From NCBI GenBank assembly GCA_025997215.1, contig BNUH01000105.1, positions 1 through 8,893 of the forward strand: a stretch of DNA of 8,893 nt, in the 5' to 3' direction. The stretch is from Clostridia bacterium (lineage in GTDB: Bacteria; Bacillota_A; Clostridia; Christensenellales; Aristaeellaceae). The translations under genes were made by a program, and so were the position numbers. Below the pieces are notes generated by a model. The model searched no databases. It saw only the letters and a program-made list of their open reading frames with translations, and was not told where the DNA came from. Of this stretch, positions 1 to 6,438 are shown piece by piece; positions within the stretch are counted from its first letter, which is position 1, and the number at the start of each line of letters is the position of its first letter.

Positions 1-131
1 TAGGCGGATTGAACCTTCTGCTCTCTCATGCCCTCGCCTTTCACTCAACAACCAGTGTACAGTTGTGACCGCTTTCCCCAGTATGATATACCAGCTAAGC
101 CGCATCAGTCAACTCATTGTTCTGGGTCCAC
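1..131 (-). other. Region downstream of the recombinase gene; possible start of another minus-strand gene
   Basis: On the minus strand an ATG at 29-27 follows an AAAGG-type ribosome site seven bases upstream and opens a frame reading MREQKVQSA before the window ends. A second minus-strand frame, from an ATG at 105-103, is also open to the edge but has no good ribosome site. Large serine recombinase genes in Bacillota elements often occur in tandem, so the first frame could be the head of a second recombinase; nine residues are far too few to say. An attachment site could also lie here, since such sites are usually beside the recombinase gene, but none can be recognised without the partner site. 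Confidence 0.25.
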
Positions 132-1724
132 TCAATGGAACCGCCACTTGATGTCCACCTGCTGCGGCTTATTTTTCTCATACGGCGCACCGACCGGTTC
201 ATGTACCTCCATCCGTTCTATCAGCGATGTGAGCAGCTCGCGCGTTAATTCAGTCTGATTTCCATGCAAGGATTCAATTACGCCAAACAGCCGCATCCGC
301 TCCACCTCGCGCTTATTGGTTGCATTCAGTTCTGTCTCCAGTTTGGTAATGTCCGTGGTAACTGTATTCTGTTCTTCCTTGTATCCGTTATACAACTCAG
401 AGAAAGATATATCATCTATTACACCAAGGGTATTTTGCTCAAATACGCGTTTGATGAGCCGCTTCAGTTCGTTATCACGCACCTGCAGTTTCTTCAGTGA
501 TTTCTTCTTCGATGTGGTGTCCTCTGGGATTCGGTCAGCGAGCATTGCGTGAAATGCGATGGGATCGGTGGCTTCGGCTATCAGCTTATTGATTTCTCCC
601 AGTACATACGCATTCAGCCGTATTAGCGATGTATGGTGCTGCGTACATGGCTCGAACATCCCGAAATTGTTTTTTCCATATCTATATCGTGTACAGCGAT
701 AAAATCCAGTTCCATTATGTGAATTGAAAGTCATAGTCAATCCGCAATCAGCACAGAACAGTATGCCTTTATACATATTATCTTGTTCGCTTCTATTAAT
801 ACGTTGCTTCAGACTGGCGAAACGCTGTACTTCATCGTAAAGCGACTGTTCTATGATACTTTCGTGCGTGTTCTCAACGATTACGCGATCTTTTTCCGGG
901 CGTGAGTTCCTTTTCTTTACCCCAAATGATTTGCGGTATGTTTTCAACCCTATCGTATGTCCCAAATATACCGGATTCGTAAGTATATGTTGGATTGTAG
1001 TACGCTGCCAGTTATACGGATAGTTTACATGATTGCATTTCACAGGATACATCTCTTTGCCATATGTGCGATAGTTATACGCGATCGGATTCGGGACTTC
1101 GTGATCATGTAAATAACTAGCGATGCGACCATAAGACATACCGCCAACAAATAAGTTGAACATCATTTTTACGATCTCAGCAGCGCCCTCGTCAACGATG
1201 AGACGGTGGCAGTCGTTCGGGTCTTTCTTATATCCAAACGGCGCCATCCGTCCAAGGAATTGTCCCTGCTGTGCGTGGACTCGATGTGCGGACTGTAGCT
1301 TTTTACTTATATCCCTAGCATAATATTCGTTTATAATACTCATGAAAGGTAACAATACGCTTTCACCCTTCGCGCTGTCGTAATTATCGTTGATCGAGAT
1401 CAGGCGCACGCCTTTTTCGGGGAAGATCATCTGCACATACATATCTACCATGATATGGTTACGCCCGAAGCGGGACATGTCTTTCACGAGTACGCAGTTG
1501 ATCTTTCCATCGTCGATCTGCGACAGCATCTCTTGAAAACCAGGGCGATCCATCGTCGTGCCCGAATATCCGTCATCTAGGAATTCCTTTATGACCTGAA
1601 TGCCATGTTCTTTCGCATATCGCATAAGCATAAGCCGTTGCGTACCAATGGACGTGGCCTCAGAATCCCGCCCGTCATCGTTTGACCAGCGCAGATAGAT
1701 AGCCGCCTGATTCTGCTGTTTCAT
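132..1724 (-). CDS. Large serine recombinase (TndX-like site-specific integrase)
   Basis: A 530-residue site-specific DNA recombinase expected to excise and integrate a mobile element through a covalent serine-DNA intermediate. The resolvase domain spans about residues 6-150, with the YLRWS motif placing the catalytic serine at Ser14 and an arginine at 12. It continues through DDGYSG (51-55) and RPGF (60-63) to KDMSRFGR (81-88). The Recombinase domain covers about 160-265 and begins near APFGYKK. A zinc ribbon follows, with Cys324, Cys327, Cys344 and Cys360, then a lysine- and glutamate-rich probable coiled coil (about 405-475). A DUF4368-like tail ends in QQVDIKWRFH. Length and domain order look complete. 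I chose the ATG at 1724, not the open extension to 1829, because AGGAGG lies ten bases upstream and MKQQNQAAIYLR is the usual kind of N-terminus; the extension overlaps the DUF5049 gene. It is the last of three minus-strand genes. Family assignment is firm; target site and element borders are unknown. Confidence 0.95.
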   Translation of the reverse strand: MKQQNQAAIYLRWSNDDGRDSEATSIGTQRLMLMRYAKEHGIQVIKEFLDDGYSGTTMDRPGFQEMLSQIDDGKINCVLVKDMSRFGRNHIMVDMYVQMIFPEKGVRLISINDNYDSAKGESVLLPFMSIINEYYARDISKKLQSAHRVHAQQGQFLGRMAPFGYKKDPNDCHRLIVDEGAAEIVKMMFNLFVGGMSYGRIASYLHDHEVPNPIAYNYRTYGKEMYPVKCNHVNYPYNWQRTTIQHILTNPVYLGHTIGLKTYRKSFGVKKRNSRPEKDRVIVENTHESIIEQSLYDEVQRFASLKQRINRSEQDNMYKGILFCADCGLTMTFNSHNGTGFYRCTRYRYGKNNFGMFEPCTQHHTSLIRLNAYVLGEINKLIAEATDPIAFHAMLADRIPEDTTSKKKSLKKLQVRDNELKRLIKRVFEQNTLGVIDDISFSELYNGYKEEQNTVTTDITKLETELNATNKREVERMRLFGVIESLHGNQTELTRELLTSLIERMEVHEPVGAPYEKNKPQQVDIKWRFH

Positions 1725-1734
1725 GGTATCATGC

Positions 1735-1740
1735 CCTCCT
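1735..1740 (-). promoter_or_regulatory. Ribosome binding site of the recombinase gene
   Basis: AGGAGG on the minus strand, ten bases before the ATG at 1724. It decides the start codon against the longer open frame. It lies directly after a run of five T, so the ribosome site immediately follows the possible terminator tail of the upstream hairpin. Confidence 0.75.
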
Positions 1741-1769
1741 AAAAATGACAAGAGCGGCTTTTCAGCCGC
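1741..1769 (-). terminator. Hairpin with T-run before the recombinase gene (possible attenuator)
   Basis: Read on the minus strand, GCGGCT and AGCCGC (1769-1754) pair perfectly around a GAAA tetraloop, and a TTTTT run follows eight bases later at 1745-1741. The TGA stop of the DUF5049 gene sits at the loop, so translation to the end of that gene would disturb the hairpin. The gap between stem and T-run is longer than in a classic intrinsic terminator, so this may be a weak terminator, an attenuator or only a stable RNA hairpin. Confidence 0.45.
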
Positions 1770-1998
1770 CCTCGTGGTGATTGTTGTCCGTGGATTCGTC
1801 CGGTGTTTCGCCGTCTGCCCATGGCACATTGCCAGTAATTATCATTGAAAAGTATTCTGCAGGGTGTGCATATATCCAAGATGAAAGATTGTTATAGCCA
1901 AGCCTGTCGGCAACATCACGCACTTCATATGCCGAAACCATATTCACAACCCCTGACGCCCTTATCCCCATCAACTGGTCAAACATTTCGTGAGTCAC
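1762..1998 (-). CDS. DUF5049-type small phage/mobile-element protein
   Basis: A 78-residue protein of unknown function. Residues 4-56 match my recollection of the DUF5049 pattern: a helix with an xxIRxSGxxNM motif (here MGIRASGVVNM, 10-20), a V-x-x-V-A-x-x-LG-Y/F segment (26-35) and an AEYxxxIITG motif (47-56). DUF5049 proteins occur in Bacillota prophages and integrative elements. The start codon is GTG, with AAGGAG ten bases upstream; that ribosome site directly follows the terminator-like T-run at 2023-2018. The acidic and histidine-rich tail (61-78) overlaps the open extension of the recombinase frame but not its chosen start. No catalytic residues or membrane segments are apparent. It may be a small DNA-associated or regulatory protein, but nothing in the sequence shows that. 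Confidence 0.75.
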   Translation of the reverse strand: MTHEMFDQLMGIRASGVVNMVSAYEVRDVADRLGYNNLSSWIYAHPAEYFSMIITGNVPWADGETPDESTDNNHHEGG

Positions 1999-2017
1999 GC
2001 TGTATCCACTCCTTCAT

Positions 2018-2053
2018 AAAAAATAGCGAAGGGAGCTTACGCCTCCTTCGCTA
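2018..2053 (-). terminator. Rho-independent terminator after the virulence-related gene
   Basis: On the minus strand TAGCGAAGGAGGC (2053-2041) pairs with GCTCCCTTCGCTA (2036-2024) at 12 of 13 positions, counting one G-T pair, around a GTAA loop. TTTTTT follows immediately at 2023-2018, a textbook terminator shape. The loop contains the TAA stop (2039-2037) of the preceding gene, so the stem's first arm is also coding sequence for its last residues. The ribosome site of the next gene begins within a few bases of the T-run, so DUF5049 and the recombinase depend on read-through or on a promoter I could not identify. Confidence 0.85.
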
Positions 2054-2468
2054 TATCCCGCTGCGTCTTCCGCTTCTTATAAGTCAAGTTCTTCCAGATT
2101 GCGCCGTCGAGGTTTCTCATCAGAACAGCCCGTGTTTTGCGGAATCCGTTCCCGTCAATCCCCAAACGGTACAGGAATTTGCTGAATACATACTTCTCAT
2201 CGTTGTTACCCGAAACTGGTTCATAAACAATCTTGGTTGTTTTTACTTTATCAATAAGACGATTGATGAAGTCATAGTATGCGTTCTGCTCCTCGTCATC
2301 GGACGGATGGCGGAACCATGGGAAGCAGATGCTGTCGTTCGTGCGAGTCACATCCAGCGTATTAGCGCCGAATGCCTTCGCAATCAAGGCAGCATGCGAG
2401 CCAATCAGCTTCATCAATACATTATAAATTTCATCTGTAATACCTTCATTAGATACAGTGATGGGCAT
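2037..2468 (-). pseudogene. 'Virulence-related' phage family protein, C-terminal part, N-terminus lost
   Basis: The longest ATG-initiated frame codes for 143 residues. The segment from MPITVSNEG through LIGSHAALIAKAFGA (1-35), a strand ending in ICFPWF (47-52) and EKYVFSKFLYRLG (91-103) then KTRAVLMRNLDG (111-122) resembles the C-terminal half of proteins labelled 'virulence-related protein' in Bacillota prophages. Those are usually more than twice as long; the label reflects database history, and their function is unknown. No ribosome site precedes the ATG at 2468. The frame stays open further upstream (GYEKIADKQCKKR precedes the ATG) until it runs into esterase sequence near 2507. I infer that the gene was cut there and that the true N-terminus is missing. 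The stop codon lies in the loop of a terminator. Confidence 0.65.
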
Positions 2469-2506
2469 TCGCTTTTTACACTGTTTATCTGCGATTTTTT
2501 CATATC

Positions 2507-2767
2507 CTCGATGAAAGTGATGATGATTCGCTTAAATTTGACGCAAAGAATTACTATGACAGAGTAAAAGCACTGGGATGTAATGCCGTCTTCAAGGAGA
2601 CAAAAGGCGCGGTGCATGGTTATGTTGAGCAGTGCTCAAACGACTCCATTAAGACTATGAAGGAGTATTCCGACGAGGTAAAGATAACACAGTATAATCT
2701 TTATGAGCAGACCTTTAAGAAATTCTGCGCTTATATATGCAAACAGACCGCGGACAGCGAGGCATGA
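2507..2767 (+). pseudogene. Alpha/beta-hydrolase (acetyl-esterase-like), C-terminal fragment
   Basis: About 85 codons, too short for the longer ORFs and without a start. The frame reads DSLKFDAKNYYDRVKALG, then a segment ending GAVHGYVEQC, and finishes FKKFCAYICKQTADSEA before the TGA at 2765-2767. This is the usual end of an alpha/beta-hydrolase_3-type esterase: the acidic DSL loop carries the catalytic aspartate, and the histidine of GAVHGY (codon 2615-2617) is the expected triad histidine. The nucleophile serine and the HGGG oxyanion region are absent, so the fragment cannot be active. In this frame a stop lies at 2459-2461 and the intervening residues do not resemble an esterase, so the gene is cut at about 2495-2512. 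Its stop is three bases before the rhamnosidase ATG, which shows that both belonged to one operon. A carbohydrate deacetylase role is inferred from the neighbours. Confidence 0.75.
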
Positions 2768-2770
2768 CGT

Positions 2771-5461
2771 ATGAACTTGACAAGGCTCATGACCAATTAT
2801 CAAACGGAGAACTTGGGATTGACAGACCGTCTGCCCGTGTTCTCATGGCAGATGGAATCTGATGTGATTGGCACTATGCAAACTGCATATCGTGTTGTCG
2901 CCCGAAGCGACAACGACCTGATGTGGGACAGCAATCTGGTGGAGAGTGATCAGTCGAACGATGTGGTTTACGCGGGCAAGCCGCTAAAAAGCCGTAGTCG
3001 TTACGGCTTTACGGTTACCGCGCGTGACAATCATGGCAATGACGCGGCCACATCAAGCTGGTTTGAGTTGGGTCTTGACCCGGACGATTGGACAGCAGAA
3101 TGGATAGAAAGCAACCTCCCCGCCGCAATGCCTGAACAGGAAATCAATATATCTCAAGCAATGATGGGCATATATAAGAAAACCCCTCCGGATGAGCGGC
3201 TGCGGCCTTGCACATACCTGCGCCGAGAATTTAACGTTGACCAAGTGGTGAACAGCGCACGGTTGTACGTTGCGGTTCATGGTATTTATCATTGCGAAAT
3301 CAATGGCAAGATGGTGAGCGACGCGGTATTCGCGCAAGAATTCACACCATATCCAAAGGATACGCGCTACCAAATATATGATGTGACTGCGCTGGTGCGG
3401 CAAGGAGCGAACGCAATAGGCTTCTCTATTGCCGACGGCTGGTGGTGCGGACGATTCGGCATGACAGGCAAGTCATGCGAATACGGCGACAAGCATGGGT
3501 TGTTGATGCAGCTGGAATTGTCGTTGTCGAATGGGGATAGGCAGGTCATTACCTCGGATTTACAGTTTACCGCAGGATATGGTCCGATCCGTTATTCCGA
3601 TATATTTATCGGAGAAAAGTATGACGCGAATATGGAGATTACAGGTTGGTCGTCGCCTGGGTTTGACGATTCCGCTTGGCAAGGTGTCCAGACTGCCGCG
3701 TATGGTTATAAGATGCTCAAGCCCCAGGCAGGAGGGTTTGTGCGCGTTGTACGCCGTTTTCCCGCGAAAGATATCATAACTACGCCAAAGGGTGAGACAG
3801 TCGTTGATCTGGGAGAGAATATCGCGGGCTTTTTGCGCATGACCGTCAATGCTCCGAAGGGTACTGTGATCAAACTCGAGCACTCGGAGGTTTTATCTGA
3901 TAAGGGAAATTTCCTCAAGAATATAATGGGGCGCAATAAAGATCAAACGGACTACTATATATGCCGTGGTAAAGATGATGTTTTTGAGCCGCGCTTCACA
4001 TTCCATGGATTCCGTTATGTACGTGTAAGTGGTTTGGCTGATAAGACAGCCGCCAGCTTTGAAGGCGTGGTCATATCTTCTGTCGATGAGGGTCATAGCT
4101 CCTTCCACACATCCGATGAACGGCTCAATAAACTCCAATCAAACATACTGCGCAGTCAAACAGCTAACATGGTCAGCATCCCCACCGACTGCCCGCAGCG
4201 TGAAAGAGCTGGCTGGACTGGCGACATCCAGGTGTTTTACCAGACTGCGGCATTCAATATGGATGTAAACGTGTTCCTCTCCCGCTGGCTGACTGATGTA
4301 GCGTTGGAGCAAACCGATGAAGGCATTATCACGCACATCACTCCATACACAAGCGATTATCGTGAGTTGGCGCGGACGCAGTTCAAATCCGACACATCAA
4401 GCGGTTGGGGCGATGCGGGCGTAATCCTGCCATACTACTTGTATAAAACTTATGGCAATAGGAAAGTACTTGCAGATCAATATGACAGTATGCGCGCCTG
4501 GGTTGATTACGAGCTGAAAAGAGCCGCTGGAAATAACTCAAAACATTACAAACCAAAATCCGCCGAGGACACCGAACAGCACAAATATATATGGGACACG
4601 GACTTTCACTACGGCGATCACCTGATCCCCAGCATTACAAAGAAGCTGGGCATGTTCGCGATGCTGGGTACGGGTAAGACGCATGCTGTCGCTGCTACAG
4701 CGTATATGTATCAGTCGACGCGTTTTCTCGCCGAGGCTGCAAGTATATTGTGCAAGGGAGAGGATGCGGAGTATTATCGCGATAAGGCGGAACGCATCAA
4801 GGCGGCATTTGCTCACACATTCTTTACACATGATGGGCGAATGATCCCTGACTGGCAGAGCGCGTATACGTTGGCGCTGGGCATGGATTTAACGCCCGAG
4901 AAATGGAAGGAATCCTGTTTGGATCGTCTGGCAGAGCTGCTAAAAGAAAACGGAGGATGCCTTGACTGCGGTTTCCTCTCCATTCAATATCTATTGGAAG
5001 TGTTCAGCGGAAATGGTCGCGCAGACCAGGCGTATGACCTGCTATTCCAGGAGAAGTGCCCATCATGGCTGTATGAAGTCAACATGGGTGCGACATCCAT
5101 ATGGGAATCCTGGACTGCTGTTAAACCAAACGGTAAGACGGGCAGTTTCTCCTACAATCATTACGCGTTTGGTTGTGTCGGCGATTGGATGTACCGCAAT
5201 ATATTGGGGATAAAGAACGCAGGCATCGGATACAAAGATATAGTGATACAGCCACTCATGACGCAGCGGCTGACATCGGCAAAAGGCTCATACCAAAGCA
5301 TGTATGGAACTATCACGAGTGAATGGAGTATCGACAACGGAATGTTCTGGCTAAAAGCCGCAATACCATGCAATACAACGGCGACGGTTATTCTCCCTGA
5401 TGGATCACGCCATCAAGTAGGCAGCGGTTTGCATGAGTTTAAGTGCGCATACGTAAGTTAA
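2771..5461 (+). CDS. Alpha-L-rhamnosidase, glycoside hydrolase family 78
   Basis: An 896-residue inverting glycosidase that removes terminal alpha-L-rhamnose, complete by comparison with the family. Domains in order are an N-terminal beta-sandwich (about 1-103), a lectin-like rhamnosidase N domain (about 145-320), a concanavalin-like domain (about 330-435), the catalytic (alpha/alpha)6 barrel (about 440-795) and a C-terminal beta domain (about 800-890). The signature TDCPQRERAGWTGD gives Asp473, Glu478 and Asp485, and GATSIWESW gives Glu779. These match the acidic set known from bacterial GH78 structures, with the first three at the same spacing. WDTDFHYGDHLIP, near residue 615, is another family landmark. 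There is no signal peptide, so the enzyme should act in the cytoplasm on imported rhamnosides such as pectin fragments or plant glycosides. A GAGG ribosome site overlaps the end of the esterase gene, three bases upstream, suggesting translational coupling. The 5' end of the operon, with any promoter, is missing. Confidence 0.96.
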   Translation: MNLTRLMTNYQTENLGLTDRLPVFSWQMESDVIGTMQTAYRVVARSDNDLMWDSNLVESDQSNDVVYAGKPLKSRSRYGFTVTARDNHGNDAATSSWFELGLDPDDWTAEWIESNLPAAMPEQEINISQAMMGIYKKTPPDERLRPCTYLRREFNVDQVVNSARLYVAVHGIYHCEINGKMVSDAVFAQEFTPYPKDTRYQIYDVTALVRQGANAIGFSIADGWWCGRFGMTGKSCEYGDKHGLLMQLELSLSNGDRQVITSDLQFTAGYGPIRYSDIFIGEKYDANMEITGWSSPGFDDSAWQGVQTAAYGYKMLKPQAGGFVRVVRRFPAKDIITTPKGETVVDLGENIAGFLRMTVNAPKGTVIKLEHSEVLSDKGNFLKNIMGRNKDQTDYYICRGKDDVFEPRFTFHGFRYVRVSGLADKTAASFEGVVISSVDEGHSSFHTSDERLNKLQSNILRSQTANMVSIPTDCPQRERAGWTGDIQVFYQTAAFNMDVNVFLSRWLTDVALEQTDEGIITHITPYTSDYRELARTQFKSDTSSGWGDAGVILPYYLYKTYGNRKVLADQYDSMRAWVDYELKRAAGNNSKHYKPKSAEDTEQHKYIWDTDFHYGDHLIPSITKKLGMFAMLGTGKTHAVAATAYMYQSTRFLAEAASILCKGEDAEYYRDKAERIKAAFAHTFFTHDGRMIPDWQSAYTLALGMDLTPEKWKESCLDRLAELLKENGGCLDCGFLSIQYLLEVFSGNGRADQAYDLLFQEKCPSWLYEVNMGATSIWESWTAVKPNGKTGSFSYNHYAFGCVGDWMYRNILGIKNAGIGYKDIVIQPLMTQRLTSAKGSYQSMYGTITSEWSIDNGMFWLKAAIPCNTTATVILPDGSRHQVGSGLHEFKCAYVS

Positions 5462-5516
5462 CACGATCAACATAATTGTTTCCGTTCAGTAATGTGTTGG
5501 ACTATATGGAGGTTAT
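5462..5516 (+). promoter_or_regulatory. Short spacer with ribosome site between rhamnosidase and hydrolase genes
   Basis: A 55-base spacer without a terminator-like hairpin, so the two genes are probably co-transcribed. GGAGG at 5508-5512 is only four bases from the ATG at 5517, which is short but usable. I see no convincing promoter. Confidence 0.5.
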
Positions 5517-5879
5517 ATGGATCCAAAGTATATTCAGTCATACATGAAAAAGAAAGTCGCCGCAACCGGACTCTTTGAGGATTATGCCGGAACGCTTCAT
5601 CCGGGGAAACTGGCGCGGGTATCCCTGCCGGGATCGATCGGCGCGCATGGCGAACCTACGTTCTGCTACGCAAGGCGCGGCGCAAATAAACATCTCGCCA
5701 TAATGTTCAGTGGCGGCGGTGCTTCGTGGAACGCTGAAACGGCAAAGTATCCGCAGACGCCCGAATCCATCCTGGGCGGCAAGGCTCCTGCGCTGTACTC
5801 GATTAAGGCGGACTATGGTCGCCATACGCCGTGCCAAAGGATTCCCGCCAATCGGGTGGATAGTACTTCCGCTGCTTAG
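5517..5879 (+). pseudogene. Pectin-acetylesterase-like hydrolase, N-terminal fragment
   Basis: The frame codes for 120 residues, but only about the first 97 look native. The segment from GSIGAHGEPTFCYARRG through LAIMFSGGGASWNAETAKYPQTPE (39-83) resembles the pectin acetylesterase/Notum family, in which a strand ending in GGGACW forms the oxyanion region near the N-terminus; here it is GGGASW with serine for cysteine. Family members are roughly 350-400 residues and carry the nucleophile serine well after this point, so the product would be inactive. After LYSIK, at about codon 97, the reading becomes the antisense of the conserved end of the neighbouring minus-strand gene (RHTPCQRIPANRV opposes PDWRESFGTAYG), marking a cut near 5803-5812. 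There is no signal peptide. Position after a GH78 gene agrees with a pectin-degrading operon. The hydrolase family could be a relative of pectin acetylesterase rather than a true member. Confidence 0.65.
5798..5815. other. Sequence join between the carbohydrate operon and the mobile-element block
   Basis: On the left the plus-strand hydrolase loses its family likeness; on the right the minus-strand integrase-like gene begins its last conserved residues. Both genes therefore end abnormally here. CTCGAT at 5798-5803 recurs at the other join (2507-2512). There is no visible terminal inverted repeat. Confidence 0.55.
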
Positions 5880-6438
5880 TTTTCACCCTGCCTTGGGCGT
5901 CGGTTATAACCTCCGGGACGATCATTTCATATTCATATAAATTGAAAACGATCAATTCCCGCCCCTCCAGCATTTGGTATGCCGCCATAACCTTATATCG
6001 GTGATTAGATTCCCACTGCATAAAGTCGAATAGTTTAGCACACAGCAGTCTCGCTGTAATGGATTTCGGCTGCAACTTGCTTCCTTTTTTATTACTCCAT
6101 CTGAGCGCGTCTTTATCAAACTGTCCGCATGGCAGCAGCACGACGCGTTTCTTATTGCGGTCAAATAACATCTGTACATAACTATTCTCCGGTATCAACC
6201 TAACGCACGACGAACTGAACGCCAGTTTATCTATGTTCAGCGTGATCTTCGGTCTGAACGTCGGCGACAAGAACTCCGAGCGTACCACATCGAAGCTGCT
6301 GATCTCATCGAGAGACGTCAGACCGCCCTCAGGGTATGTATTCGCCGAGTCGCCGCCAACCGATGGATTTGTGAATATATCCATGTTTTCCGACGGCTTG
6401 AATTCAGCCGCCTCCTCTGGTATTATAACGTCAGACAT
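5803..6438 (-). CDS. Integrase-like mobile-element protein, short paralogue, C-terminus probably clipped
   Basis: A 211-residue protein of a family found in Bacillota prophages and integrative elements next to serine recombinases. Databases often call it 'integrase', but I see no tyrosine- or serine-recombinase active site. An acidic, low-complexity N-terminus (1-45) is followed by the family opening SSFDVVRSEF (47-56). Next is a beta-rich core (66-104: LAFSSSCVRLIPENSYVQML), an LRW motif at 112-114, ITARLLCAKLFDFMQW (127-142) and RELIVFNLYEYEMIVPE (160-176). The end KYYPPDWRESFG (191-202) is also conserved. As I recall them, relatives continue some 15-40 residues beyond this point; here the frame stops soon after, in hydrolase-derived DNA, so a small C-terminal loss is likely. 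The ATG overlaps the end of the upstream paralogue by eight bases, and AAGGAGG lies eleven bases before it. Function is unknown; DNA binding in element maintenance is a guess. Confidence 0.7.
   Translation of the reverse strand: MSDVIIPEEAAEFKPSENMDIFTNPSVGGDSANTYPEGGLTSLDEISSFDVVRSEFLSPTFRPKITLNIDKLAFSSSCVRLIPENSYVQMLFDRNKKRVVLLPCGQFDKDALRWSNKKGSKLQPKSITARLLCAKLFDFMQWESNHRYKVMAAYQMLEGRELIVFNLYEYEMIVPEVITDAQGRVKTKQRKYYPPDWRESFGTAYGDHSPP

Noticed and set aside
1725..1829. Longer N-terminus for the serine recombinase, starting at 1829
   Set aside because: The extra 35 residues have no family likeness and overlap the DUF5049 gene. AGGAGG stands before the ATG at 1724, and the catalytic motif follows at the usual distance from it.
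1845..2567. 240-residue plus-strand open frame
   Set aside because: It is antisense to the DUF5049 and virulence-related genes, has no ribosome site and shows no recognisable domain. It also reads through the terminator hairpin.
2414..2617. 67-residue minus-strand frame with a hydrophobic segment
   Set aside because: It crosses the suspected join and is antisense to the esterase fragment; the hydrophobic run is a by-product of the opposite strand.
4666..4689. GTGKTH in the rhamnosidase looks like a Walker A nucleotide-binding motif
   Set aside because: It lies within the GH78 catalytic barrel, with no Walker B or P-loop fold context. The surrounding residues fit the conserved rhamnosidase pattern, so the match is coincidental.
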